Below, one piece after another: positions 52,992-60,200 of a stretch of 60,200 nucleotides of DNA. Position numbers and translations under genes: made by a program. Position 1 is the stretch's first letter. Every line of letters starts with the position of its first letter. The stretch is from Burkholderia sp. Bp9142 (lineage in GTDB: Bacteria; Pseudomonadota; Gammaproteobacteria; Burkholderiales; Burkholderiaceae): contig NZ_QTPP01000048.1 in the NCBI RefSeq assembly GCF_003853415.1, forward strand, positions 1-60,200. The letters are read 5' to 3'. The notes below the pieces were generated by a model, which searched no databases, was not told the DNA's origin, and saw nothing but the letters and a program-made list of their open reading frames with translations.

Positions 52992-54061
52992 AAATCATCC
53001 AGCGCCCTCTTCTGATCGGTGTCGGTGCGGCCGTGCTCGCGATCGGCCTCGCGTACTACGGCTGGACGCGCTGGCGCGACGGACAGGCGGATGCGGGCCT
53101 CGTCAGCGGCAACGGCCGCATCGAGGCGACCGAAATCGACGTCGCGACCAAGCTGCCCGGGCGCGTCACCGCCATGCTCGTCGACGAAGGCGATTTCGTG
53201 ACGGCCGGCCAGCCGCTCGCACGCATGGACGTCGTCGTCCTGCAGGCGCAGCTCGACGAAGCGCAAGCCCGGGCACAACAGGCGGTCAACACCGCGGCGA
53301 GCATCGACGCGCAGGTGGCGCAGCGCCGCAGTGACAAGGCCGCGGCCGCGGCCGTCGTCGTGCAGCGGGAAAGCGAGCTGGATGCGGCCACGCGGCGGCT
53401 CGCGCGGTCCGAGACGCTGTCGCGCGACGGTGCGTCGTCGATGCAGGAACTGGACGACGATCGCGCGCGTGCCGGCAGCCTGCGGGCGACCGTGAATGCC
53501 GCGCGGGCCCAGGTCGAAGCCGCGCAGGCCGCCATCGATGCCACGCGGGCCCAGCTCGTCGCGGCGCGTTCGGCCGTGACGGCCGCGCAGGCGACCGTTG
53601 CGCGCGTGCGGGCCGATATCGCGGACAGCGAACTGACGTCGCCGCGCGCCGGGCGCGTCCAGTATCGGATCGCCGAATCGGGCGAGGTCCTGCCGGCAGG
53701 CGGCAAGGTGCTCAACGTCGTCGACCTGTCCGACGTGTACATGACGTTCTTCCTGCCCGAAGCGGTCGTGGGCCGGGTGCCGCTCGGCGCCGACGTGCGG
53801 ATCGTGCTCGATGCGGCGCCGGAATACGTGATTCCGGCACGCGTGTCCTACGTGTCGAGCACCGCGCAGTTCACGCCGAAGACGGTCGAGACGGCCACCG
53901 AGCGGCAGAAGCTGATGTTTCGCGTCAAGGCACGCATCGACCGCGATCTGTTGCAGCGCCACCTGAAACTCGTCAAGACCGGGTTGCCGGGCGTCGCGTG
54001 GCTGAAGACCGACCCGCACGCAGGCTGGCCGGATCGTCTCGCGATCCGGGTGCCGCAATGA
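52988..54061 (+). CDS. yhiI-like: HlyD/YhiI-type membrane-fusion protein
   Basis: This encodes 357 residues. The N-terminal membrane anchor (LLIGVGAAVLAIGLAYYGWT) is followed by a biotinyl-lipoyl-like half (GRIEATEIDVATKLPGRVT), a long Ala/Arg-rich coiled-coil hairpin (about residues 80-210) and a beta-barrel part (ELTSPRAGRVQYRIAESGEV, LSDVYMTFFLPEAVVGRVPL). It bridges the inner-membrane ABC-2 pump and the NodT channel. The four-base overlaps at both ends indicate translational coupling. Gene order matches E. coli yhiI-rbbA-yhhJ. Confidence 0.86.
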   Translation: MKIIQRPLLIGVGAAVLAIGLAYYGWTRWRDGQADAGLVSGNGRIEATEIDVATKLPGRVTAMLVDEGDFVTAGQPLARMDVVVLQAQLDEAQARAQQAVNTAASIDAQVAQRRSDKAAAAAVVVQRESELDAATRRLARSETLSRDGASSMQELDDDRARAGSLRATVNAARAQVEAAQAAIDATRAQLVAARSAVTAAQATVARVRADIADSELTSPRAGRVQYRIAESGEVLPAGGKVLNVVDLSDVYMTFFLPEAVVGRVPLGADVRIVLDAAPEYVIPARVSYVSSTAQFTPKTVETATERQKLMFRVKARIDRDLLQRHLKLVKTGLPGVAWLKTDPHAGWPDRLAIRVPQ

Positions 54062-56871
54062 AATCGACGACGCCTGCCGATACGGATGCCGGCTCGATCG
54101 ACGGCCTGCCGGCGCCGGCCGATCCGGGCACGGTCGCCCGGCTGTCCGGCGTGTCGCTGCGCTACGGCGACAAATACGCGCTCGCCGACGTGACGCTCGA
54201 GATCCCGGCCGGCCGCATGATCGGGCTGATCGGGCCGGACGGTGTCGGCAAGTCGAGCCTGCTCGCGCTCGTTGCCGGCGCGCGTGCGATCCAGCAGGGG
54301 CGTGTATGGACGCTCGACGGCGATCTGTCGTCGCGCCGCCATCGCGCCCGCGTATGCCGGCGCGTCGCCTACATGCCGCAAGGCCTCGGCCGGAACCTGT
54401 ACGCGACGCTGTCGGTCGAGGAAAACCTGCAGTTCTTCGCGAGACTGTTCGGCCACGACGCGGCGGAGCGGCGCCGCCGGATCGACGCGCTGACGCACAG
54501 CACCGGCCTGCATCCGTTCCTGGATCGCCCTGCCGGCAAACTGTCCGGCGGCATGAAGCAGAAGCTCGGCCTGTGCTGTGCGCTGATCCACGATCCCGAC
54601 CTGCTGATCCTGGACGAACCGACGACCGGCGTCGACCCGCTCTCGCGCGCGCAGTTCTGGGAGCTGATCGGACGCATTCGCGCCGCGCGCCCGGCGATGA
54701 GCGTGCTGGTCGCCACCGCGTACATGGACGAGGCCCGGCGTTTCGACCGGCTGATCGCGATGGACGCCGGCCGCGTGCTGGCGACGGGCAGCCCCGGCGA
54801 ACTGCTCGCCCGCACGGGTTGCGACACGCTGGAAGCCGCGTTCATCGCGTTGCTCCCGGAGGATCGCCGGCACGGACACCAGCCGGTCCGGATCGAGCCG
54901 TACCAGCCCGATCCGGGCGCCGGCTACGCGATCGAGGCCGATGCGCTGACGATGCGGTTCGGCGATTTCGTCGCGGTCGACCACGTGAGCCTGCAGATCC
55001 GCCGCGGCGAAATCTTCGGCTTTCTCGGCTCCAACGGCTGCGGCAAGTCGACGACCATGAAGATTCTCACGGGGCTGCTCCCCGCCTCCGAAGGCACCGC
55101 GACGCTGTTCGGCCGGCCGGTCGCCGCGAACGACATCGACACGCGCAGGCGCGTCGGCTACATGTCGCAGGGATTCTCGCTCTACGGCGAACTGACCGTC
55201 CGGCAGAACCTCGTGCTGCACGCGCGCCTGTTCGGCGTGGCGGAACCGGACGTACCCGCACGGGTGGCCGAAATGGTCGCGCGCTTCGGGCTCGCCGACG
55301 CACTCGACTCGCTGCCCGAGCGCCTGCCGCTCGGCATGCGGCAGCGGCTGTCCCTCGCGGTGGCGATGGTGCACAAGCCCGAGCTGCTGATCCTGGACGA
55401 GCCGACGTCGGGCGTGGACCCCGTCGCGCGGGACGACTTCTGGCGGCTGATGATCGAGCTCGCGCGCAATGATCGCGTGACCATCTTCATCTCGACGCAC
55501 TTCATGAACGAGGCCGCCCGTTGCGACCGCATCTCGCTGATGCATGCGGGCCGCGTGCTCGCGAGCGCCGCGCCCGCGGAACTGGTTCGCCTGCGCGGCG
55601 CCGCCACGCTCGAGGACGCGTTCATCGGCTACCTTAGCGACGCACAACGTGCGGACGGCACGGACGGCACGCCGGCCGATGCGTCGTCCGACGCCGGCTG
55701 GCTCGCCGCGCCGCCCGCGGCGGCCGGCGCCGGCCGCGGCGCCGCATGGTTCAGCCCGGCGCGCGCCGGCAGCTATCTGTGGCGCGAAGTGCTCGAACTG
55801 CGACGCGACCCGCTGCGCGCGACGCTGGCGCTGTTCGGTTCGCTAGTCCTGATGTGCGTGATCAGCATCGGGATCAGTCTCGACGTCGACAACCTGACGT
55901 TCGCGGTACTGGATCGCGATCAGTCGATCCTGAGCCAGGACTATGCGCAGAACCTCGCCGGTTCCCGCTACTTCGTGCCGCGTGCGCCGCTCGCGGACGA
56001 CCGCGACCTCGAGCGCCGCATGCGTAACGGCCGGCTGTCGCTCGCGATCGAGATCCCGCCCGGTTTCGCGCGCGACGTCGCGCGCGGCCGGCCCGTGGAA
56101 ATCGGCGCGTGGGTCGACGGCGCGATGCCGATGCGTGCGGAGACGATCCGCGGCTACGTGGCCGGCATGCACGAAAACTGGCTGCGCGACCAGGCGAAGC
56201 GCCGCCTCGGCGTGTCGCTCGTCCCGGCCGTCGACATCGCGATCCGCTATCGCTACAACCCCGACGTCAAGAGCCTGCCGGCGATGATTCCGGCGATCAT
56301 GCCGATGCTGCTGCTGATGCTGCCCGCGATGCTGACGGCGCTCGCCGTCGTGCGGGAACGGGAGCTCGGGTCGATCGTCAACCTGTACGTGACGCCCGTC
56401 ACGCGGGCCGAATTCCTGCTCGGCAAGCAGGCGCCGTACGTGATGCTGGCGATGCTGAATTTCCTGCTGATGGTCGTGCTGGCCGACGTCGTGTTCGGCG
56501 TGCGGATCAAGGGAAGTTTCGCGACGCTGGCGGCCGCGGTGCTGATCTTCAATGTCGTGGCCACCGCCATCGGGCTGTTCGCGTCGACGTTTACCCGCAG
56601 CCAGATCGCCGCGATCTTCATGACGATCGTCGGCACGCTGATCCCCGTCGTGCAGTTCTCGGGGCTGCTCACGCCGCTGTCGTCGCTCGAGGGCAGCGGC
56701 AAGTGGATCGGCACGATCTATCCGGCCACCTACATGCTCGCGATCAGCCGCGGCGTGTACAACAAGGCGCTCGGCCCGGCCGACCTGTCGTCCCAGTTCT
56801 GGCCGATGCTTGCGGCCGTGCCGGTCATCCTGGTCATGACCGGCGTCCTGCTCCGCAAGCAGGAGCGCTGA
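54058..56871 (+). CDS. rbbA: RbbA-like double-ATPase ABC-2 transporter
   Basis: This encodes 937 residues. The first ABC domain has Walker A GPDGVGKSS (about 59-67), signature LSGGMKQKLGL and Walker B LLILDEPTTGVDPLS. The second has GSNGCGKST (about 325), LGMRQRLSLAVA and LLILDEPTSGVDP. An ABC-2 permease follows from about residue 570 (RDPLRATLALFGSLVLMCVI, IPAIMPMLLLMLPAMLTALA). This arrangement is RbbA, reported as ribosome-associated in E. coli but encoded with an HlyD and a second permease, which favours an efflux role. The ATP sites look intact. Confidence 0.87.
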   Translation: MKSTTPADTDAGSIDGLPAPADPGTVARLSGVSLRYGDKYALADVTLEIPAGRMIGLIGPDGVGKSSLLALVAGARAIQQGRVWTLDGDLSSRRHRARVCRRVAYMPQGLGRNLYATLSVEENLQFFARLFGHDAAERRRRIDALTHSTGLHPFLDRPAGKLSGGMKQKLGLCCALIHDPDLLILDEPTTGVDPLSRAQFWELIGRIRAARPAMSVLVATAYMDEARRFDRLIAMDAGRVLATGSPGELLARTGCDTLEAAFIALLPEDRRHGHQPVRIEPYQPDPGAGYAIEADALTMRFGDFVAVDHVSLQIRRGEIFGFLGSNGCGKSTTMKILTGLLPASEGTATLFGRPVAANDIDTRRRVGYMSQGFSLYGELTVRQNLVLHARLFGVAEPDVPARVAEMVARFGLADALDSLPERLPLGMRQRLSLAVAMVHKPELLILDEPTSGVDPVARDDFWRLMIELARNDRVTIFISTHFMNEAARCDRISLMHAGRVLASAAPAELVRLRGAATLEDAFIGYLSDAQRADGTDGTPADASSDAGWLAAPPAAAGAGRGAAWFSPARAGSYLWREVLELRRDPLRATLALFGSLVLMCVISIGISLDVDNLTFAVLDRDQSILSQDYAQNLAGSRYFVPRAPLADDRDLERRMRNGRLSLAIEIPPGFARDVARGRPVEIGAWVDGAMPMRAETIRGYVAGMHENWLRDQAKRRLGVSLVPAVDIAIRYRYNPDVKSLPAMIPAIMPMLLLMLPAMLTALAVVRERELGSIVNLYVTPVTRAEFLLGKQAPYVMLAMLNFLLMVVLADVVFGVRIKGSFATLAAAVLIFNVVATAIGLFASTFTRSQIAAIFMTIVGTLIPVVQFSGLLTPLSSLEGSGKWIGTIYPATYMLAISRGVYNKALGPADLSSQFWPMLAAVPVILVMTGVLLRKQER

Positions 56872-56873
56872 CC

Positions 56874-57998
56874 ATGTCGCGCCTGCTCGCCATCTTCCGG
56901 CTCGGCGTCAAGGAACTCTGGAGCCTCGCTCGCGACCCGATCCTGCTCGCGCTCATCGTCTACACGTTCAGCGCGTCGATCTACGTCGCCGCCACCGCGC
57001 GTCCGGAAACGCTGCACAAGGTGCCGATCGCGATCGTCGACGAAGATGCGTCGCCGCTGTCGGCGCGCATCGCGGCGGCGTTCTTTCCGCCGCAGTTCGC
57101 GCCGCCCCCGATCGTCGACGCCGGCTCGGCCGATCGCGGCCTGGACAACGGCGACTACACGTTCTCGCTCGACATTCCGCCGGATTTCCAGCGCGACGTG
57201 CTGGCCGGCCGCCATGCGACGGTCCAGCTCAACGTCGATGCGACGCGCATGACGCAGGCGTTCACCGGCGGCGGCTACGTCCAGCAGATCGTGTCGGGCG
57301 AGATCGACGCATTCGTGCGGCGCCAGCGCGGTACGCCGTTGCCGCCCGTCGGTCTCGCGATGCGGATGCGTTTCAATCCGAATCTCGACGAAGTCTGGTT
57401 CGGCGCGCTGATGGAGCTGATCAACAACGTGACGATGCTGTCGATGATCCTCACCGGCGCCGCGCTGATTCGCGAGCGCGAGCACGGCACGATCGAGCAT
57501 CTGCTCGTCATGCCGGTGACCGCCGCGGAGATCATGCTCGCGAAGGTCTGGTCGATGGGGCTCGTCGTCGCGGCCGCTGCCGTCGCGTCGCTGACGTTCG
57601 TCGTGGGCGGCGCGCTGCACGTGCCGATTCCCGGGTCCGTGCCGCTGTTCGTGGCCGGCATGGCGTTGCACCTGTTCGCGACGACGTCGATGGGGATCTA
57701 TCTCGCGACGCTCGTGCGCAGCATGCCGCAGTTCGGGATGCTGCTCGTGCTCGTGCTGCTGCCGCTGCAACTGCTGTCGGGCGGGCTGACGCCGCGCGAG
57801 AGCATGCCGCTCGCCGTGCAGGACATCATGCTGGCCGCGCCGACCACCCATTTCGTCGAGCTCGCGCAACGGATCCTGTACCGGGGCGCCGGGCTCGGTG
57901 CGGTCTGGATGCAGTTCGCGGCGCTGTTCGCGATCGGCTGCGTGCTGTTCCTGCTGTCGCTGAGGCGATTCCGCAAGACGATTGGTCAGATGACTTGA
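56874..57998 (+). CDS. yhhJ: YhhJ-like ABC-2 permease
   Basis: This encodes 374 residues. The N-terminal helix (DPILLALIVYTFSASIYVAA) is followed by a large periplasmic domain and five C-terminal helices (MELINNVTMLSMILTGAALI, REREHGTIEHLLVMPVT, LLVLVLLPLQLLSGGLTPRE), typical of ABC-2 type permeases such as YhhJ. It lies two bases after the RbbA stop and would pair with the permease half of that protein. Confidence 0.87.
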   Translation: MSRLLAIFRLGVKELWSLARDPILLALIVYTFSASIYVAATARPETLHKVPIAIVDEDASPLSARIAAAFFPPQFAPPPIVDAGSADRGLDNGDYTFSLDIPPDFQRDVLAGRHATVQLNVDATRMTQAFTGGGYVQQIVSGEIDAFVRRQRGTPLPPVGLAMRMRFNPNLDEVWFGALMELINNVTMLSMILTGAALIREREHGTIEHLLVMPVTAAEIMLAKVWSMGLVVAAAAVASLTFVVGGALHVPIPGSVPLFVAGMALHLFATTSMGIYLATLVRSMPQFGMLLVLVLLPLQLLSGGLTPRESMPLAVQDIMLAAPTTHFVELAQRILYRGAGLGAVWMQFAALFAIGCVLFLLSLRRFRKTIGQMT

Positions 57999-58034
57999 TT
58001 GCCCCCTCGATCACGCGAGGCCGGGATTTGTCCG

Positions 58035-58048
58035 TTGATACAGATCAA
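58035..58048 (+). promoter_or_regulatory. FNR/Anr box upstream of the small membrane protein
   Basis: TTGATACAGATCAA is a perfect TTGAT-N4-ATCAA site. GATCAT at 58070-58075 is near class II -10 spacing, predicting a start near 58083 and a leader of about 70 bases. Confidence 0.65.
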
Positions 58049-58153
58049 CCGGGGCGGAGCGCGGCACGCGATCATGACGCCATGCGTTGCGCAGGCCGTG
58101 GCAGCCGCGGTTGCGGCGCAACCGTGCCGCCGGCCGCTTTCCGGGAGAACGTC

Positions 58154-58339
58154 ATGACTCGACCGCACTACCGAAGCGTTCTTGCGACCCTCTGTGTGTT
58201 CATCGCGCTCGCGTCGCTGCTCGGCGTCGTGCACGCGATGCTGATCGACGAGCGGGTCGTCACGTACGCGCTCATGACGCTGGTTTCGGGCATCGTCGCG
58301 TTCGTCGCGCAGCCGAATCCGGCCCCCGGCGAGCGATAG
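58154..58339 (+). CDS. Small two-helix membrane protein (61 aa)
   Basis: This encodes 61 residues with helices LATLCVFIALASLLGVVHAM and YALMTLVSGIVAFVA, then a short hydrophilic C-terminal tail. GGGAG lies 6 bases before ATG 58154, and the frame has normal high-GC codon use. I do not recognise the family. An FNR box about 105 bases upstream suggests induction at low oxygen. It is the only complete gene between the efflux operon and the beta-CASP nuclease. Confidence 0.6.
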   Translation: MTRPHYRSVLATLCVFIALASLLGVVHAMLIDERVVTYALMTLVSGIVAFVAQPNPAPGER

Positions 58340-58653
58340 CGAAACAGCCGGATTCGTCGCATTCGACCTCATGACCGGCATGCCGCGCTGCGCGCTCAAG
58401 CCGCTCGTCGACTACAGCGCGAAGCTGCGGGTGATGGCCCCGGCCGTGACGACGATCGCGAACGGCATCGGCGGCGCACCGTATCACTATCCTCCCGCCG
58501 CCGGGACCGAAGCCTGACCGTCATCAAACCGCGCGCCGCCCGGAAACCTCGGCCGGCCACGGAATCCCGCAATTCCTGATTTCGGTCAACCGTCGCGCGC
58601 GCGTTCGCGCTGTAATCGCCTTATCGTTCCGTCGACTCCGCGCGAGGCGATCC
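58340..58653. other. Gap before the beta-CASP gene; tiny ORF and FNR-like box
   Basis: No recognised gene. An open frame at 58371-58517 encodes 48 residues (MTGMPRCALKPLVDYSAKLR then VMAPAVTTIANGIGG) with high-GC codon use, but it has no ribosome site and the frame stays open upstream of the ATG. It may be the 3' remnant of a lost gene or a small protein. The FNR-like box lies at 58576-58589. Confidence 0.35.
58576..58589 (+). promoter_or_regulatory. FNR/Anr-like box upstream of the beta-CASP gene
   Basis: CTGATTTCGGTCAA matches the FNR-type palindrome except for the first base. TGTAAT at 58611-58616 is at class II -10 spacing, predicting a start near 58624 and a leader of about 30 bases. 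Confidence 0.55.
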
Positions 58654-60057
58654 ATGAAACTGACTTTTCTCGGCGCGACCGAAACCGTGACCGGCTCGAA
58701 GTATCGGGTCGAGCACGGCGGCCGGCGCGTCCTGGTCGATTGCGGCCTGTTCCAGGGTACGAAGAACCTGCGGCTGCGCAACTGGCGAGCGCTGCCGCTC
58801 GCGCCCGACACGCTGGACGCGGTCGTGCTCACACACGCGCATATCGATCACGCCGGCTATCTTCCGGTGCTGGTGCGCGAAGGATTTCGCGGGCCCGTGT
58901 ACTGCACGGCGGCCACGGCCGAACTCTGCGACATCATGCTGCGCGACAGCGCGCGGCTGCAGGAAGAGGAAGCCGACTTCGCGAACCGGCACGGTTATTC
59001 GAAGCATCGTCCGGCGCAACCGCTGTACACGCTGGACGACGCGCAGCGCGCGCTGAGCCTGCTCAAGCCCGTCGCGTTCGACGAATGCACCGCGCTGGGC
59101 GGCGACCTGGCGTTCCGCCTGCTGCCGGCCGGGCATATCCTGGGCGCGGCGAGCGTCGTGATGCACTGGGATCACAAGGTGCTCGCGTTCTCCGGCGATC
59201 TCGGCCGGTATCACGATCCGATCATGCAGCCGCCGCGGCCGCCCGCGCATGCGGACTACCTGGTGGTCGAATCGACCTACGGCGACCGGCTGCACCCGAC
59301 GTCGGATCCCGAGAACGAACTCGCCGCGCTGTTCGACACGACCTTCGCGCGCGGCGGGCTCGTCGTGATGCCCTGCTTCACCGTCGGCCGCGCGCAGGAA
59401 ATCCTGCACTACATCGCGCGGCTGAAGGCGTCCGGCCGCATGGCGCGCGTCCCGGTGTTCCTCGACAGCCCGATGGCGACGGACGTGACCGAGATCTATC
59501 GCCACCATGTCCTCGAACACCGGCTGACCGTTTCCGAAGCGAACGCGCTCGGCCACGCGGCCACGATGATCCGGTCGGTCGAGCAGTCGAAGGCGATTGC
59601 CGAACACCATGGCCCGATGGTCATCATCGCCGGCAGCGGCATGGCAACGGGCGGGCGCGTGCTGCATCACCTGTCCCGCTATGCGCCGGATGCGCGCAAC
59701 ACGATCGCGCTGGTCGGCTACCAGGCCGCCGGCACGCGCGGCGCGGCGCTCGCCGCGCACGAGCCGACGCTGAAGATTCACGGCGAATACGTCCGCGTGC
59801 GTGCGCAGGTCGAGTCGATCACGACGCTCTCGGCCCATGCCGACTACGAAGAGGTGCTCAAGTGGCTCGGCACGATGCAGTGCGCGCCGGTCCGGACCTT
59901 CATCACGCATGGCGAACCCGCTGCCGCGGATGCCTTGCGCCGGCGCATCACGGAGACGCTGCATTGGCCGTGCGAGGTGCCGATCTACGAGCAATGCGCC
60001 GATCTTGACGAAGTCGAAACCGGCGGCACGCAGGAACCCGCCGCGCTGTCGTCCTGA
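58654..60057 (+). CDS. MBL-fold beta-CASP exoribonuclease (CPSF-like)
   Basis: This encodes 467 residues. Metallo-beta-lactamase motifs are LTHAHIDHAGYLPVLV (HxHxDH, about residues 59-70), the later PAGHILGAASVV and the FSGDLGRYHDPI aspartate. The beta-CASP signatures include GLVVMPCFTVGRAQEILHY and TLSAHADYEEVLKWLG near the end. Such proteins cleave RNA, and in hypoxia loci of Burkholderia they occur beside Usp and hemerythrin genes. The ATG at 58654 follows GAGGCGATCC. An FNR-like box precedes it. The protein is complete, ending 143 bases before the window end. Confidence 0.86.
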   Translation: MKLTFLGATETVTGSKYRVEHGGRRVLVDCGLFQGTKNLRLRNWRALPLAPDTLDAVVLTHAHIDHAGYLPVLVREGFRGPVYCTAATAELCDIMLRDSARLQEEEADFANRHGYSKHRPAQPLYTLDDAQRALSLLKPVAFDECTALGGDLAFRLLPAGHILGAASVVMHWDHKVLAFSGDLGRYHDPIMQPPRPPAHADYLVVESTYGDRLHPTSDPENELAALFDTTFARGGLVVMPCFTVGRAQEILHYIARLKASGRMARVPVFLDSPMATDVTEIYRHHVLEHRLTVSEANALGHAATMIRSVEQSKAIAEHHGPMVIIAGSGMATGGRVLHHLSRYAPDARNTIALVGYQAAGTRGAALAAHEPTLKIHGEYVRVRAQVESITTLSAHADYEEVLKWLGTMQCAPVRTFITHGEPAAADALRRRITETLHWPCEVPIYEQCADLDEVETGGTQEPAALSS

Positions 60058-60090
60058 CTCACGGCGATGCAGGCGAGTCGCCGGGCGCGC

Positions 60091-60200
60091 GGGGGGGGGG
60101 GGGCCCCCCCCCCCCCCCCCCCCCCCACCCCCCCCCCCCCCCCCCCCCCACCAAAAAAAAAAAAAAAAAAAAAAAGGGGGTGGCGGGGGGCCCGCCGCGG
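60091..60200. repeat. Homopolymer tail (probable sequencing/assembly artefact)
   Basis: Long G, C and A runs with single interruptions, then GGGGGTGGCGGGGGG. Nothing biological of this length and purity is expected here; it looks like degraded read ends at a contig edge. Confidence 0.9.

Overview
The window reads as a high-GC beta-proteobacterial chromosome segment. Its protein families and gene content point to Burkholderia, most likely the B. cepacia complex and possibly a secondary replicon. That is an inference from gene content: there is no rRNA or tRNA, and I could not run a search. The stretch is accessory in character. It holds transport and catabolic operons, each beside its own regulator, interspersed with gene remnants.

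Layout: (1) 1-1.4 kb holds two tandem copies of a short secreted-peptide gene with a double-glycine leader, each behind a sigma-54-type promoter. (2) 1.5-9.8 kb holds a GMC oxidoreductase, an outer-membrane barrel, a DUF1016 remnant, a small DUF3096-type membrane protein, a Tat-exported PhoD phosphatase and an AsmA protein. (3) 9.9-14.9 kb holds a DASS transporter and a large PHP-like hydrolase, divergent from a HutC/GntR repressor. (4) 15-24.5 kb is a peptide-type ABC operon with flavin monooxygenases (candidate organosulfur scavenging). At its far end a broken sigma-54 activator collides with a truncated monooxygenase. (5) 25-28.3 kb holds a small unknown gene, an MHS transporter, an IS remnant and a YhaV toxin with a damaged PrlF antitoxin. 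(6) 28.4-32.6 kb holds a lipoprotein and a YjbH-type outer-membrane protein. (7) 32.6-40.8 kb is a tightly overlapping seven-gene catabolic operon (argininosuccinate-lyase-like enzyme, polar amino-acid ABC importer, two NodB-type deacetylases, MmgE/PrpD) divergent from a LysR regulator. (8) 40.8-45.5 kb holds a second polar amino-acid ABC importer, a GNAT enzyme and a TetR regulator. (9) 45.8-48.5 kb holds three predicted surface lipoproteins: Sel1, CsgG-like and one built of internal repeats. (10) 49-60 kb holds hemerythrin, tandem UspA, a NodT-HlyD-RbbA-YhhJ efflux operon, a small membrane protein and a beta-CASP ribonuclease.

Two features stand out. Block 10 is unified by FNR/Anr-type palindromes (TTGAY-N4-RTCAA and near variants) upstream of each transcription unit, several with a -10 element at class II spacing. 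It therefore looks like an oxygen-limitation stress regulon comparable with the low-oxygen-activated locus of B. cenocepacia. Block 7 looks like a complete uptake-and-degradation pathway for an unidentified amino-acid conjugate. In it, a lyase of the superfamily that includes EDDS lyase is paired with two deacetylase paralogues, one of which has lost its metal-binding histidines.

The last ~110 bases are homopolymer runs and are almost certainly an assembly or sequencing artefact.
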